A DNA stretch of 64,000 nucleotides from G942493275 sp942493275 (GTDB taxonomy: Bacteria > Actinomycetota > Coriobacteriia > Anaerosomatales > PHET01), in contig OW818687.1 in NCBI GenBank assembly GCA_942493275.1, forward strand, positions 2,451,884 through 2,515,883. Reading direction: 5' to 3'. The first letter of the stretch is position 1. Each line of letters opens with the position of its first letter. Shown in pieces: positions 17,030-25,613 of the stretch. Under the pieces are notes generated by a model, which did no database searches, had not been told where the DNA came from, and worked only from the letters and a program-made list of their open reading frames with translations. The translations under genes and the position numbers were made by a program.

Positions 17030-18006
17030 GCCTGCGCATCCTTCGGCTTGCCGGCGCCCACCTTGGGATACTCGCACCGAGCGTGATACATGCTCATGAG
17101 CATTCCGGTGAGTACGCCTACGGTCGTTTCGATGTCTTCATCGGTCATACCCGACTGGGCGAGTTGACCATCGGACAGCCGTTCGTCCACCACTTCTCGG
17201 ATGGCCGCCTCCACCGCGCCGGCTTCACGGCTCTTGATCGCGCGCACGGACGCCTCACTGGCGTCGCACAGCATGACGAGAGCCGCCTCTCGCGACGAGG
17301 GCAGGTCACCCTGGTAGCGGAACTCGGCCTCGAACGCGCCTGAGTCCGCACCGCCGGCCTTGTGGAAGAAATAGCGCACGAGCGACGTCCCGTGGTGCTC
17401 GCGGATTATCGCCTCGACCTCGCCGGGCAGGTGGTGCTCGCGCGCCAGGCGTTCACCTTCGCGGACGTGAGAGGTGATCACCGCGACAGACTGTGCGGGG
17501 TCGAACGCGTCGTGCGGGTTCTCCCCCTCTTCCAGATTCTCGAAGTAGTAGCACGGCGCAGTCAGCTTGCCGACGTCGTGGTAGTACGAGCCCACGCGCA
17601 CGAGCAGGCCGTTTGCGCCGATCTCGTCGGCGGCGGCCTCAGCGATGTTGGCCACCGCGACAGAGTGCGCGTAGGTGCCCGGCGCGTAGACCATCAGCTC
17701 GTGGAGCAGCGGATGAGTAGGGCTGGCCGCCATCATCAGACGGGCCTCACTGCTGCGCCCGGAAATGCGGCGGATCGCGGGCATGAACGCCGCTGCGGTG
17801 AACGCCGCCACTGCCGCGCCAAAGGCCCCCCACAGGGCCGGCGAGAACTCACCACTGGCCACGAATGTCGAGGCGAACTGCGCGGCCACGGACCCGGCGA
17901 TGACCGCGATGATCGCGACGACCAGCGCCGCCAGCAGCCTGCGCGTGCGATAGCGACGCCGGTACGCGGTAACGCGCACCTGGGGACTGAGAGATCGCTC
18001 AGGCAT
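17023..18006 (-). CDS. Membrane-anchored HD phosphohydrolase (PgpH/YqfF-like, short)
   Basis: Resembles the cytoplasmic HD half of PgpH/YqfF, the 7TM cyclic-di-AMP phosphodiesterases. The match includes HPLLHELMVYAPGTYAHS, then GSYYHDVGKL with the HD dyad, FDPAQSVAVITSHVREG and REHHGTSLVRYFFHKA. At 327 residues it is about half the usual size. It has only two hydrophobic segments (about 24-44 and 57-78) and lacks the extracellular sensor domain and most of the 7TM bundle. Position between phoH and ybeY is where yqfF sits in Firmicutes. Substrate (c-di-AMP) is inferred. Start ATG 18006 overlaps the phoH end by eight bases; its ribosome site is weak. Confidence 0.88.
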   Translation of the reverse strand: MPERSLSPQVRVTAYRRRYRTRRLLAALVVAIIAVIAGSVAAQFASTFVASGEFSPALWGAFGAAVAAFTAAAFMPAIRRISGRSSEARLMMAASPTHPLLHELMVYAPGTYAHSVAVANIAEAAADEIGANGLLVRVGSYYHDVGKLTAPCYYFENLEEGENPHDAFDPAQSVAVITSHVREGERLAREHHLPGEVEAIIREHHGTSLVRYFFHKAGGADSGAFEAEFRYQGDLPSSREAALVMLCDASEASVRAIKSREAGAVEAAIREVVDERLSDGQLAQSGMTDEDIETTVGVLTGMLMSMYHARCEYPKVGAGKPKDAQAC

Positions 18007-18970
18007 CCGAGCCGGCGACCTTCTGCTCCTCGTGAGCCTCGTAGGCCGTGACGATCCGCTGGACGAGTTTGTGTCGGACGACGTCTTTGCCCGTCAGATC
18101 GACAAACGATATCTCCTTGACCCCATCCAGGATGGAGCGCACCTCCTTGAGGCCCGAAGCGCCTCGGGGAAGGTCGATTTGGGTGACGTCGCCGGTGATG
18201 ACGATTCGGGAGCCGAAGCCCAGACGAGTAAGGAACATCTTCATCTGCTCGGGCGTGGTGTTCTGCGCCTCGTCGAGGATGACGAAGGAGTCGTTGAGCG
18301 TGCGGCCACGCATGTATGCCAAGGGCGCGATCTCGATGACACCGCGATCGATGAGCAGCGAGGACTTCTCGGCGTCCATCATGTCGAAGAGCGCGTCGTA
18401 CAAAGGACGCAGGTACGGGTCAACCTTCTCGGTCAGCGTTCCAGGGAGAAAGCCGAGGGACTCGCCGGCTTCGACAGCGGGACGGGTCAGGATGATGCGG
18501 CCGACCTCCTTGCGCTTGAGCGCTTCGACGGCCATGGCCATCGCAAGGTAGGTCTTACCGGTACCCGCGGGACCGATGCCGAAGGTGACCGTGTTGGCGC
18601 GGATCGCATCGACGTAGCGCTTCTGGCCGGCGGTTTTGGGGCGCACCGCTTTGCCTTTGTGAGTGAGGATCACGTCACCATGAAGTGCCGTGGGCGTGCA
18701 CTCTCCCTGCTTGAGCAGTTCGATGGAGCGCTCGACGTGGTCGGGGGTCAGCCGCTCGCCCCGCTCAACGAGCTGAATCATCTCGGTGAAGAGCGACGAG
18801 ACGGTCTGGTTATCGGCCGAGTCCCCGGAGATGGTGATCTGGTTGCCGCGGACCGCGATGTCTGACTCGAACTGATCCTCGATGAGACGCAGGAGTGAGT
18901 CGCTTTGGCCGAGCAAGGTCGTCATGTCCAGTTCGGGCGGGACGACGAGACGGATCTGGGTGGGTTCCAA
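17999..18970 (-). CDS. phoH: PhoH-like ATPase
   Basis: P-loop ATPase of the PhoH/YbeZ family, thought to act with YbeY on rRNA. The product (about 323 residues) has an N-terminal KH-like segment (RLIEDQFESDIAVRGNQITI), the Walker A GPAGTGKT, the sequence LTRPAVEAGESLGFLPG, and Walker B FVILDEAQNTTPEQMK, all family hallmarks. Start is uncertain: I chose TTG at 18970, ten bases after GAGGTG. Another in-frame TTG at 19006 has no ribosome site. Gene order phoH-HD-ybeY supports co-function. Confidence 0.94.
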   Translation of the reverse strand: MEPTQIRLVVPPELDMTTLLGQSDSLLRLIEDQFESDIAVRGNQITISGDSADNQTVSSLFTEMIQLVERGERLTPDHVERSIELLKQGECTPTALHGDVILTHKGKAVRPKTAGQKRYVDAIRANTVTFGIGPAGTGKTYLAMAMAVEALKRKEVGRIILTRPAVEAGESLGFLPGTLTEKVDPYLRPLYDALFDMMDAEKSSLLIDRGVIEIAPLAYMRGRTLNDSFVILDEAQNTTPEQMKMFLTRLGFGSRIVITGDVTQIDLPRGASGLKEVRSILDGVKEISFVDLTGKDVVRHKLVQRIVTAYEAHEEQKVAGSDA

Positions 18971-19092
18971 CGTGGTCGTGCACCTCGGTTCTGAGATGAG
19001 CCTCAAGCACGGTCATGGGGCCGCGCGCGTCGTGACTTACAGGGGAGATTCTACCACCCTCGCGCCTCGTAAACGCACTATGCGACGCCCGG

Positions 19093-20310
19093 TCAGCGAT
19101 ACACGACGCGCACCGTCGACCCCGCACAGAGACCCTCAGCCGGAACCGAGAGCCGCAGGTACTCGCGCGTCGTGCCTTCGGCGATGCCATCGGCGATCCG
19201 CTCGACGAGAAGTTCGACCTCGCTTCCGCGGCGGCTCGCCTCGAAACGACGCCTGAGCTCTGCGTCGAGTTCGCGCAGCGCGGCGGCACGCTCGGCGCGT
19301 ACCTCTTTGGGCACCGGGCTATCTAACGTCGCCGCCGGCGTGCCCGCGCGCTCGCTGTAGCGGAACACGTGAAGGCGCGAAAAGCCGATCTGCTCGCACA
19401 GGCGCAGGGTCGCCTCGGCATCCGCATGGGTCTCGCCGGGGAAGCCTGCAATGACGTCGGTGGTGACCGCAAGACCCGGAACGGCGCTGCGTGCAGCCGC
19501 GACGATGTCGATGAACTCCTGCATGGTGTAGGGACGTCCCATCGCGCGCAGCACGGTGTCGGAGCCACTCTGGAGCGGCACGTGCACGTGCTCACAGGCA
19601 GCGGGAACGCTCGCAAGCACTTCGAGGAGTCCGCCGCTGAGGTCGCGCGGCTCGATGCTGGACAGCCGGATGCGCCCGACGCCCTCGGCGGCTACCGCTT
19701 CGACGAGCCCGGCGAGGTCGGTGGAGCCGTCCTCGTACCGACCGAGGTTGATGCCGGTGAAGACGATCTCGCCGACGCCGGCTTCGAGCAGGCCTCGCAC
19801 GTCGTCGAGCACGGCACTCGCGGGCACCGAGCGGGGTACGCCACGAGCGTGGGGCACGATGCAGTAGGTGCAGAAGCAGTCGCAGCCGTCCTGGACCTTG
19901 AGCATCGCGCGGGTCCTGAAGCCGTCACCCGCGCGGACGGCGCGTGTCGCAGGCTGCGAGCGGAGCTCGAGAAGCTCGGCGACGCGCTCGGCGACACGGG
20001 GCTTGTCGGCCTCGACGACCACTCGATCGCCCAGCGACTCAAGCCCCGGGGCATCGAGTGACGCCAGGCACCCGGTTACCACGACGACCGGTGATGACGC
20101 CGCGTTCAGCGACTGCCTGACGGCCTTGCGCGCCTTCGCGTCCGCTTCACCGGTGACCGTGCACGTGTTGACGACGATGACCGCCGCCTCGTCGTCGGGC
20201 ACGAGCACGCACCCCCGGCCGAGCAGTTCGGCGGCGAAGTCGTCGCTCTCCACCCGGTTGACCTTGCAGCCCAGCGTGCGAAAGGCGACGCCGACGGGGC
20301 GATCACCCAT
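19093..20310 (-). CDS. mtaB: tRNA t6A37 methylthiotransferase MtaB
   Basis: Radical SAM enzyme that converts t6A to ms2t6A at position 37 of ANN-decoding tRNAs. The 405-residue product has the N-terminal UPF0004 domain with auxiliary cluster cysteines C15 (TLGCKVN), C50 (NTCTV) and C81 (TGCLA). The SAM cluster CX3CX2C is at C143, C147 and C150, and a short TRAM-like tail follows. TLGCKVN rather than the MiaB-type TxGCQMN points to MtaB. ATG at 20310 overlaps the rsmE end by eight bases. The hrcA-dnaJ-rsmE-mtaB order is conserved in Gram-positives. Confidence 0.96.
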   Translation of the reverse strand: MGDRPVGVAFRTLGCKVNRVESDDFAAELLGRGCVLVPDDEAAVIVVNTCTVTGEADAKARKAVRQSLNAASSPVVVVTGCLASLDAPGLESLGDRVVVEADKPRVAERVAELLELRSQPATRAVRAGDGFRTRAMLKVQDGCDCFCTYCIVPHARGVPRSVPASAVLDDVRGLLEAGVGEIVFTGINLGRYEDGSTDLAGLVEAVAAEGVGRIRLSSIEPRDLSGGLLEVLASVPAACEHVHVPLQSGSDTVLRAMGRPYTMQEFIDIVAAARSAVPGLAVTTDVIAGFPGETHADAEATLRLCEQIGFSRLHVFRYSERAGTPAATLDSPVPKEVRAERAAALRELDAELRRRFEASRRGSEVELLVERIADGIAEGTTREYLRLSVPAEGLCAGSTVRVVYR

Positions 20311-21070
20311 GGCCGAGGCCCCCGAGCTCGTGGATTGCGAGTCCGAGCGCGACGATCGCGGCGGTCTCAGTGCGAAGGATCGAGGAGCCGAGAGATGCGA
20401 CAACCGCCCCGTGCTCGACGAGAACGTCGACCTCCTCGGCGGACAAGCCCCCCTCGGGTCCCACAACGATCGCGATACGCGCCTGCGGCTCGGCGGACCA
20501 CGGAGTGAGCGATGCGGCGAGACCGACCCCTGAGGAGTCCTCCCACAACACCACGACCCCGTCGTACCCTGCAGCGAAAGAAGCGAATTCGGCGAGCGTG
20601 ACGGGGTCACCCACCGCCGGGATGTCATCGCGGCGTGACTGCTCGGCGGCGGACCGCGCGATGCGGCGCCAGCGTTCACCCCGGTCCGCGCGCTTGCGCT
20701 CGTCGAGCTTCACAACCGTGCGCTCTGTGATGACCGGGATGATGGCGGCAGCGCCAAGCTCGGTTGCCTGGCGCACGATGGCGTCCATCTTCTCGCCCTT
20801 GGCGACGCCTTGAACGAGCGTGACCTGGGGGTGAGTGATGCGTTCGAGTCGCTCGACTGTCTCGACCCGCACGCCGCCGTCATCCGCGCCGAGAACCTTC
20901 ACGCGCCAGGAAGCGCCGAAATCACCCGGCTCTACGAGCTCGAGAAGCTCGCCCGCGCGGATGCGCAGCACTCTCAGCGCGTGGTGCAGGTCCTCGTCCG
21001 ACAGCGGAGCGACGACGGGGTCACCCGTCTGCGGCAGAGACTCAGTGAGGAAGAATCGGTGTGCGGACAC
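20303..21070 (-). CDS. rsmE: 16S rRNA m3U1498 methyltransferase RsmE
   Basis: SPOUT-class methyltransferase for N3 of U1498 in 16S rRNA. The 255-residue product has an N-terminal PUA-like domain (HRFFLTE, then HHALRVLRIRAGE). The SPOUT trefoil-knot motifs are RWRRIARSAAEQSRR, VVGPEGGLSAEEVD and LGSSILRTETAAI. The start is GTG at 21070, three bases after the dnaJ stop with GGGATAG upstream, so it is coupled to dnaJ. Confidence 0.97.
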   Translation of the reverse strand: MSAHRFFLTESLPQTGDPVVAPLSDEDLHHALRVLRIRAGELLELVEPGDFGASWRVKVLGADDGGVRVETVERLERITHPQVTLVQGVAKGEKMDAIVRQATELGAAAIIPVITERTVVKLDERKRADRGERWRRIARSAAEQSRRDDIPAVGDPVTLAEFASFAAGYDGVVVLWEDSSGVGLAASLTPWSAEPQARIAIVVGPEGGLSAEEVDVLVEHGAVVASLGSSILRTETAAIVALGLAIHELGGLGHG

Positions 21071-21073
21071 GAG

Positions 21074-22228
21074 CTATCCCGAGAGCCAGTCGTGCAGCTT
21101 GTGCAGCACGCCTTTTCGGTCGCTCGTCGACTCACCGAATTCGTCCGCGAGCTCTTTGAGCAGCTCGCGCTGGCGCTTGGTGAGCTTCTTGGGGACGTCG
21201 ATGCCGAGATGGATGATGAGGTCGCCCCTGCTCGACGATCCGAACCGCGGCATGCCCCGCCCTTTGAGACGAACGGTGTCGCCGTGCTGAGTACCCGCCG
21301 GCACTTCGATTTCGTTGTCCTCAAGCAGGCCGCAGACCTCGACCGTCGCGCCGAGAGCCGCCTGCGTGATCGGGACGGAGACCTTGCAGTGCAGGTCGTC
21401 GCCCTCGCGGTGCAGGTGCTCGTCAGGCCGCACCTGGATGGTGATGATGAGGTCGCCGGAGGCCGCGTTGCGAATCCCCGCCTCGCCGAGCCCACGGAGG
21501 CGTATCTGCTGACCGTCTCGGATTCCGGCAGGCACCGTCACGGTGACGTGCTGCCGGTCCGGCACACGTCCCGAACCCTGGCACTCCTCGCACGGCTCGG
21601 AGACGACCTGGCCGCTCGCCCCGCACCGTTCGCAGGGCACCGCGGTCTGCATCGTGCCGAGGAACGTCTGCCGAGTGGCGACCCGCTGGCCCGAACCTTG
21701 GCAGTCCGGACACGTCATGACGCCCGTATCGGCGACCGAGCCCTTGCCCTTGCACACGTCGCAGGTGGCGAGCCGGTCGATGACGACGTCCTTGTCCACG
21801 CCCGTGGCGGCTTCCTTGAGCGTGATGGCGAGGCGCATCGCCATGTCTCGGCCTTCTCGGCGCATACCCCGACCGGCGCTCGTCACGCCGCCGAAGAAGG
21901 AGTGGAACAGGTCGCCCATGTCGAAGCCGGCGCCACCGCCGCCGAACAGGTCGTTGAGGTCGACGTACTGGTAGCCGCCCGCTCCACCCTGGGCGCCACC
22001 GCCGCGACCGACGCTGCCGTAGCGGTCGTACTGCTCGCGCTTCGAAGGGTCGGAGAGCACGTCGTAGGCCTGATTGACCTCTTTGAAGCGCTCCTCGGCA
22101 TCCGGCGCTTGGTTCACGTCGGGGTGAAGTTCGCGCGCCTTGCGGCGAAACGCCTTCTTGATCTCGTCAGCGCTCGCCGTCTTCTCGACTCCGAGCAGTT
22201 CGTAGTAGCTCTTGGTACCTGCTGGCAC
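21074..22228 (-). CDS. dnaJ: Chaperone DnaJ
   Basis: Class I Hsp40 that stimulates DnaK ATPase and delivers substrates. The 384-residue product has a J domain with HPD (ARELHPDVNQ), then a Gly/Phe-rich linker. Four CXXCXGXG zinc repeats follow (CDVCKGKG, CPDCQGSG, CERCGASG, CEECQGSG), and then the C-terminal substrate domain with VPAGIRDGQQIRLRG. The GTG start at 22228 has GGAAGGAT upstream. It lies right after hrcA and under its CIRCE operator, but grpE and dnaK, which usually sit between, are absent here. Confidence 0.98.
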   Translation of the reverse strand: MPAGTKSYYELLGVEKTASADEIKKAFRRKARELHPDVNQAPDAEERFKEVNQAYDVLSDPSKREQYDRYGSVGRGGGAQGGAGGYQYVDLNDLFGGGGAGFDMGDLFHSFFGGVTSAGRGMRREGRDMAMRLAITLKEAATGVDKDVVIDRLATCDVCKGKGSVADTGVMTCPDCQGSGQRVATRQTFLGTMQTAVPCERCGASGQVVSEPCEECQGSGRVPDRQHVTVTVPAGIRDGQQIRLRGLGEAGIRNAASGDLIITIQVRPDEHLHREGDDLHCKVSVPITQAALGATVEVCGLLEDNEIEVPAGTQHGDTVRLKGRGMPRFGSSSRGDLIIHLGIDVPKKLTKRQRELLKELADEFGESTSDRKGVLHKLHDWLSG

Positions 22229-22267
22229 GAATGTGATCCTTCCGGGTCCGATGGCCGCGTGAGCGAC

Positions 22268-23272
22268 CTACGAAAGCGTTTCCGAGAGCCCATCTGCGAC
22301 GGCTTGCACCGCAGCGATGGCTCGCTGGTAGTTCATCCTTGTCGGACCGATGACCGCGACGACTCCGTCGTTGTCTCCGGCACCGTAGTGCGTAGCCACA
22401 ATGCTCACGCTGCCGAACTCGGCACGGCGGTTCTCGTGGCCGATGCGCACCGAGAGCCCCTGGTTGCCGAGCGCCTCGCTCAGCGCGTCGAGCATCGCGA
22501 GGCCATCCTCAATCGTCTCGATGACGGGCCTGGCGCGATCCGCGTCGTGGAACTCGGGCTGCGATAGCAGCGCCGGCACGCCGACGTGGAACAGCCGATC
22601 GCGGTCGGCCTCGTCGAGCGCGTCGAGGATCTCAGCCACCAGACGGGCCACCGTGTCGTCAGCGGCGGGGTCCGACTCAGGACCGGCAAGGGCCGCCTGC
22701 ACCGGGCGGATCTCATCTGCGCGCTTGCCCACCAGTGCGGCGTTGAGCGCGCGCTCGACCTCAGCGAGGCGCTCCGGAGTGACCTCCGCCGCGATCTCGA
22801 TGTGCCGGTTGAGCACCTGCCCCGACTCGGTGATGAGCACAAAGAGTGCGCGGCGCGGCCCCATAGAGAGCAGGTCGAGCCGCTTGACGCGAGCCAGCGA
22901 GATGCTCGGCGCGAGAACGACAGCCAACGAGTCCGTCAGACGCGTGAGCATGGCGCTCGTCTCGCGCATCAAATCGTCGAGCTCGCCGGCCCTCGGCAGA
23001 GACGCGGGCTCAGAGAACCCGGAATCGGCGCGCTCGAGCAGTCGGTTCACGAAATCGCGGTAGCCCGTGTCAGTCGGCATGCGCCCGGCCGAGATGTGCG
23101 GCGACACCACGTAGCCGGTCTCCTCGAGGATGGAGAGCTCGTTGCGCACAGTGGCCGGGCTGCAGCCGAGCTCGTAACGATCCACGAGCGTCTTACTGCC
23201 GACCGGCGTCGCACTCGAGATGTACTCCTCGACGAGCGCCTGCAACACGCGCCGCCGACGTTCGTTGAGCAT
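22268..23272 (-). CDS. hrcA: Heat-inducible transcription repressor HrcA
   Basis: Repressor of class I heat-shock genes that binds CIRCE and is modulated by GroEL. The product is about 334 residues. It has an N-terminal winged helix (LNERRRRVLQALVEEYISSA, then GCSPATVRNELSILEETGYV, then HISAGRMPTDTGYRDFV) followed by the GAF-like dimerisation domain. Two adjacent ATGs exist; the second (23272) has AGGAGG at five bases, the first (23275) only two. A CIRCE element overlapping its -10 box lies 28 bases upstream, so it is autoregulated together with dnaJ and downstream genes. Confidence 0.97.
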   Translation of the reverse strand: MLNERRRRVLQALVEEYISSATPVGSKTLVDRYELGCSPATVRNELSILEETGYVVSPHISAGRMPTDTGYRDFVNRLLERADSGFSEPASLPRAGELDDLMRETSAMLTRLTDSLAVVLAPSISLARVKRLDLLSMGPRRALFVLITESGQVLNRHIEIAAEVTPERLAEVERALNAALVGKRADEIRPVQAALAGPESDPAADDTVARLVAEILDALDEADRDRLFHVGVPALLSQPEFHDADRARPVIETIEDGLAMLDALSEALGNQGLSVRIGHENRRAEFGSVSIVATHYGAGDNDGVVAVIGPTRMNYQRAIAAVQAVADGLSETLS

Positions 23273-23299
23273 CATCGCCTCCTGGGCACTCTCGCACTT

Positions 23300-23326
23300 C
23301 TGGCACTCGATTATAGCGAGTGCTAA
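23300..23326 (-). promoter_or_regulatory. CIRCE operator overlapping the hrcA promoter
   Basis: Inverted repeat matching CIRCE (TTAGCACTC-N9-GAGTGCTAA). On the plus strand the right arm GAGTGCTAA is perfect and the left arm CTGGCACTC matches 7 of 9, with exactly nine bases between. On the minus strand the spacer contains a perfect -10 box TATAAT (23310-23315), so HrcA binding would block polymerase. The predicted start is about 30 bases before the hrcA codon; no convincing -35 was seen. Confidence 0.93.
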
Positions 23327-23357
23327 CGCGCTTCGCACGCACGATGCGACGAGCGGC

Positions 23358-24617
23358 CTACTCCCCCGCCCACACCCGCGAAAAGACCTCGTTGCCGAGC
23401 AACCAGCCGCGCTCGGTGGTCCGCCAGCGCCCGGAATGGTCGTCATGCTCGAGGAGCCCATCGACCTCCAAAGCGCGCAGGACCTCGGTCGCGCCGGCTT
23501 CACTCGCCAGTGCATCGGATATGCCATCGGACATGCGCAAGCCGAGCATCGCATCCTCGCGCGCCGCATCCGTGTCACTCAGCGCCTCGAGCGTCGCCGG
23601 TTGACGGTCCCACAGATAGCCGAGAAAGCTCTCAAGCGTGTCGTTGACGGTGAAGCGGGCTCGCCACGACTCGGGCCAGGTGCGCACGTAGTGCTGCATC
23701 GGGGTACGGAGCGCGACGGGAACCGGCAGCATGCTCGCAGCGCCCGGACCGACTCCGAGGTACGGCACGCCCGTCCAGTAGCCGACGTTGTGAACCGCTC
23801 GCTGACCGGGCCGCGCGTACGACGCGACTTCGTAGCGCTCGAATCCGGCGTCGGTGAGCCTCTCGGCCGCGATCTCCATCATCTCGGCAGCGACGTCAGG
23901 ATCGGGCTCGGCGCACGAACCCGACTCGATGAGCGACTCAAGCGGCGTGCCCACCTCGATCGAGAGCGGATACACGCTCAGGTGGCCCACACCAGTCGCG
24001 ATCCCGCGCTCGAGCGACTCGCGCCACGAGTCCACCGACTGCCCGGGGACTCCGCAGATAAGGTCGAGTGACACCTGCGCGCCCGTCGCGACGAGTGTGC
24101 AAGCCGCGGCTTCGGCGCTCCGGGAGTCGTGTCGCCTGCCGAGGGTGGCGAGCACCGCGTCGTCGAAGCTCTGGACTCCGAGCGAGAACCGCGTGGCTCC
24201 GGCCCGGAGCAACTCCTCGGCGAGCTCGGCAGTCACGGAGTCAGGGTTCGCCTCGACGGTGACCTCCGCACCGGGCGCCAGGCGCACCATGCCGAGGACC
24301 TGCTCCAGAAGCCGGGGGAGCCTGGACCCGAGCACCGTCGGGGTACCGCCCCCGATGTAGACGCTCGGTACGCGCGACATGACCCCCGCATCCGCGAACT
24401 CCTGTAGGAATAGCGGAACGGCGGCGCAGAACGCATCCGAGAGGGTGGCGTCCGGCCCAAGGTCGCGCCGCACCGCCCACATCACGCCCTCGTCAGGCAG
24501 CGGCAGCTCGGCGTCAGGCGCGGATGTGAAGTCGCAGTACGCGCACTTGGACGCGCAGAACGGCACGTGCAGATACAGAGAGATGGGCTGGGCTGTGAAG
24601 GGCGCGTCGGTCATCAT
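23358..24617 (-). CDS. hemW: Heme chaperone / radical SAM protein HemW
   Basis: HemW-family radical SAM protein (formerly called oxygen-independent coproporphyrinogen oxidase-like), implicated in heme insertion. The 419-residue product has the cluster motif in HVPFCASKCAYCDF (CX3CX2C), then YIGGGTPT and FSLGVQSFDD, and a C-terminal HemN domain. The ATG at 24617 overlaps the dusB stop by four bases (ATGA). lepA-hemW-hrcA order is classical in Gram-positives. No heme pathway genes are in view, so the role is assigned by family. Confidence 0.94.
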   Translation of the reverse strand: MMTDAPFTAQPISLYLHVPFCASKCAYCDFTSAPDAELPLPDEGVMWAVRRDLGPDATLSDAFCAAVPLFLQEFADAGVMSRVPSVYIGGGTPTVLGSRLPRLLEQVLGMVRLAPGAEVTVEANPDSVTAELAEELLRAGATRFSLGVQSFDDAVLATLGRRHDSRSAEAAACTLVATGAQVSLDLICGVPGQSVDSWRESLERGIATGVGHLSVYPLSIEVGTPLESLIESGSCAEPDPDVAAEMMEIAAERLTDAGFERYEVASYARPGQRAVHNVGYWTGVPYLGVGPGAASMLPVPVALRTPMQHYVRTWPESWRARFTVNDTLESFLGYLWDRQPATLEALSDTDAAREDAMLGLRMSDGISDALASEAGATEVLRALEVDGLLEHDDHSGRWRTTERGWLLGNEVFSRVWAGE

Positions 24618-25600
24618 CGCTCCAGGTAGGCGCGGTACTCGACCAGCAGCGCGTCGAGCTCCTCGTAGCTTCGGCAGACGTTCACGTTCGAACGCACGAA
24701 TGTCGCGCCCGGCATGTCGGCGATGTACCACGCGACGTGCTTGCGCATCCTGACGAACGAGCGCTGCCCGGCGAAGTCCACAAGCGCCGCAGCGTGCTCG
24801 CGGGCCATGTCGATGCGCTCGAAGTGAGTAGGCGGTTCGGGAATCTCGCCGCGTTCGATCAGCGCACGGGCTTCTCGGAAGATCCAGGGGTAGCCTTGCG
24901 CTCCGCGAGCGACCATGACGGCGTCGACGCCGGTATCCTCAAACATCGCCATCGCGTCGCCTGCCGAGAAGATGTCGCCGCTTCCAAACACGGGCACGCT
25001 CACGGCGTCTTTGACCTGCGCGATCGCGAACCAGTCAGCGGCACCCTTATAGAACTGCGCTCGAGTTCGCCCGTGGACCGCGAGTGCCGCAGCCCCCGCA
25101 GCTTCAAGGCGTCGTGCGAAGTCGACAGCGTTGCGGGACTCGTCATCCCACCCCAGCCGGAACTTGGCGGTGACCGGCACCGTGACCGCCGCTGAGACCG
25201 CCGAGACCACCGCCGCCGCGCGCTCCGGGTCGCGCATCAGCGCACTCCCCTCGCCCTTGGCGGTGACCTTGGTAACCGGACAGCCCATGTTGATGTCGAT
25301 GAGCGCGACTTTCGCACCATGGCGCTCGACGATGCGCGCGGCCTGCTCGGCCATCATCTGAGGCTCGGAGCCAAAGAGCTGGACCGCGCACGGCGTCTCC
25401 TCGTCCGAGAATGTCAGGAGTGCGCGCGAACCCGCGGAGTCCGGGTTGTAGTGAAGCCCCTTGGCGCTGACCATCTCGGTGTAGGTGAGCGCAGCGCCCA
25501 TCCGCTTGCAGATGCCGCGGAAGGGGGCCTCCGTGATGCCAGCCATGGGCGCGAGGAAGATGCGTCCTGATGCGAGGATGTCGGCGATGCCGCTGTTCAT
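24614..25600 (-). CDS. dusB: tRNA dihydrouridine synthase
   Basis: Flavin-dependent reduction of uridine to dihydrouridine in the tRNA D-loop. The 328-residue product opens with the FMN-binding stretch IFLAPMAGITEAPFRG and has the catalytic cysteine in INMGCPVTKV. The FMN phosphate site HGRTRAQFYKGAADW and GSGDIFSAGDA follow, then a C-terminal helical tRNA domain. ATG at 25600, 14 bases after lepA. Overall pattern fits DusB; the exact Dus subtype is inferred from similarity by eye. Confidence 0.94.
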   Translation of the reverse strand: MNSGIADILASGRIFLAPMAGITEAPFRGICKRMGAALTYTEMVSAKGLHYNPDSAGSRALLTFSDEETPCAVQLFGSEPQMMAEQAARIVERHGAKVALIDINMGCPVTKVTAKGEGSALMRDPERAAAVVSAVSAAVTVPVTAKFRLGWDDESRNAVDFARRLEAAGAAALAVHGRTRAQFYKGAADWFAIAQVKDAVSVPVFGSGDIFSAGDAMAMFEDTGVDAVMVARGAQGYPWIFREARALIERGEIPEPPTHFERIDMAREHAAALVDFAGQRSFVRMRKHVAWYIADMPGATFVRSNVNVCRSYEELDALLVEYRAYLER

Positions 25601-25613
25601 CGGCGCCGGAATG

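Noticed and set aside
20810..22567. 585-codon open frame on the plus strand
   Set aside because: Antisense to rsmE, dnaJ and part of hrcA, all of which are certain genes.
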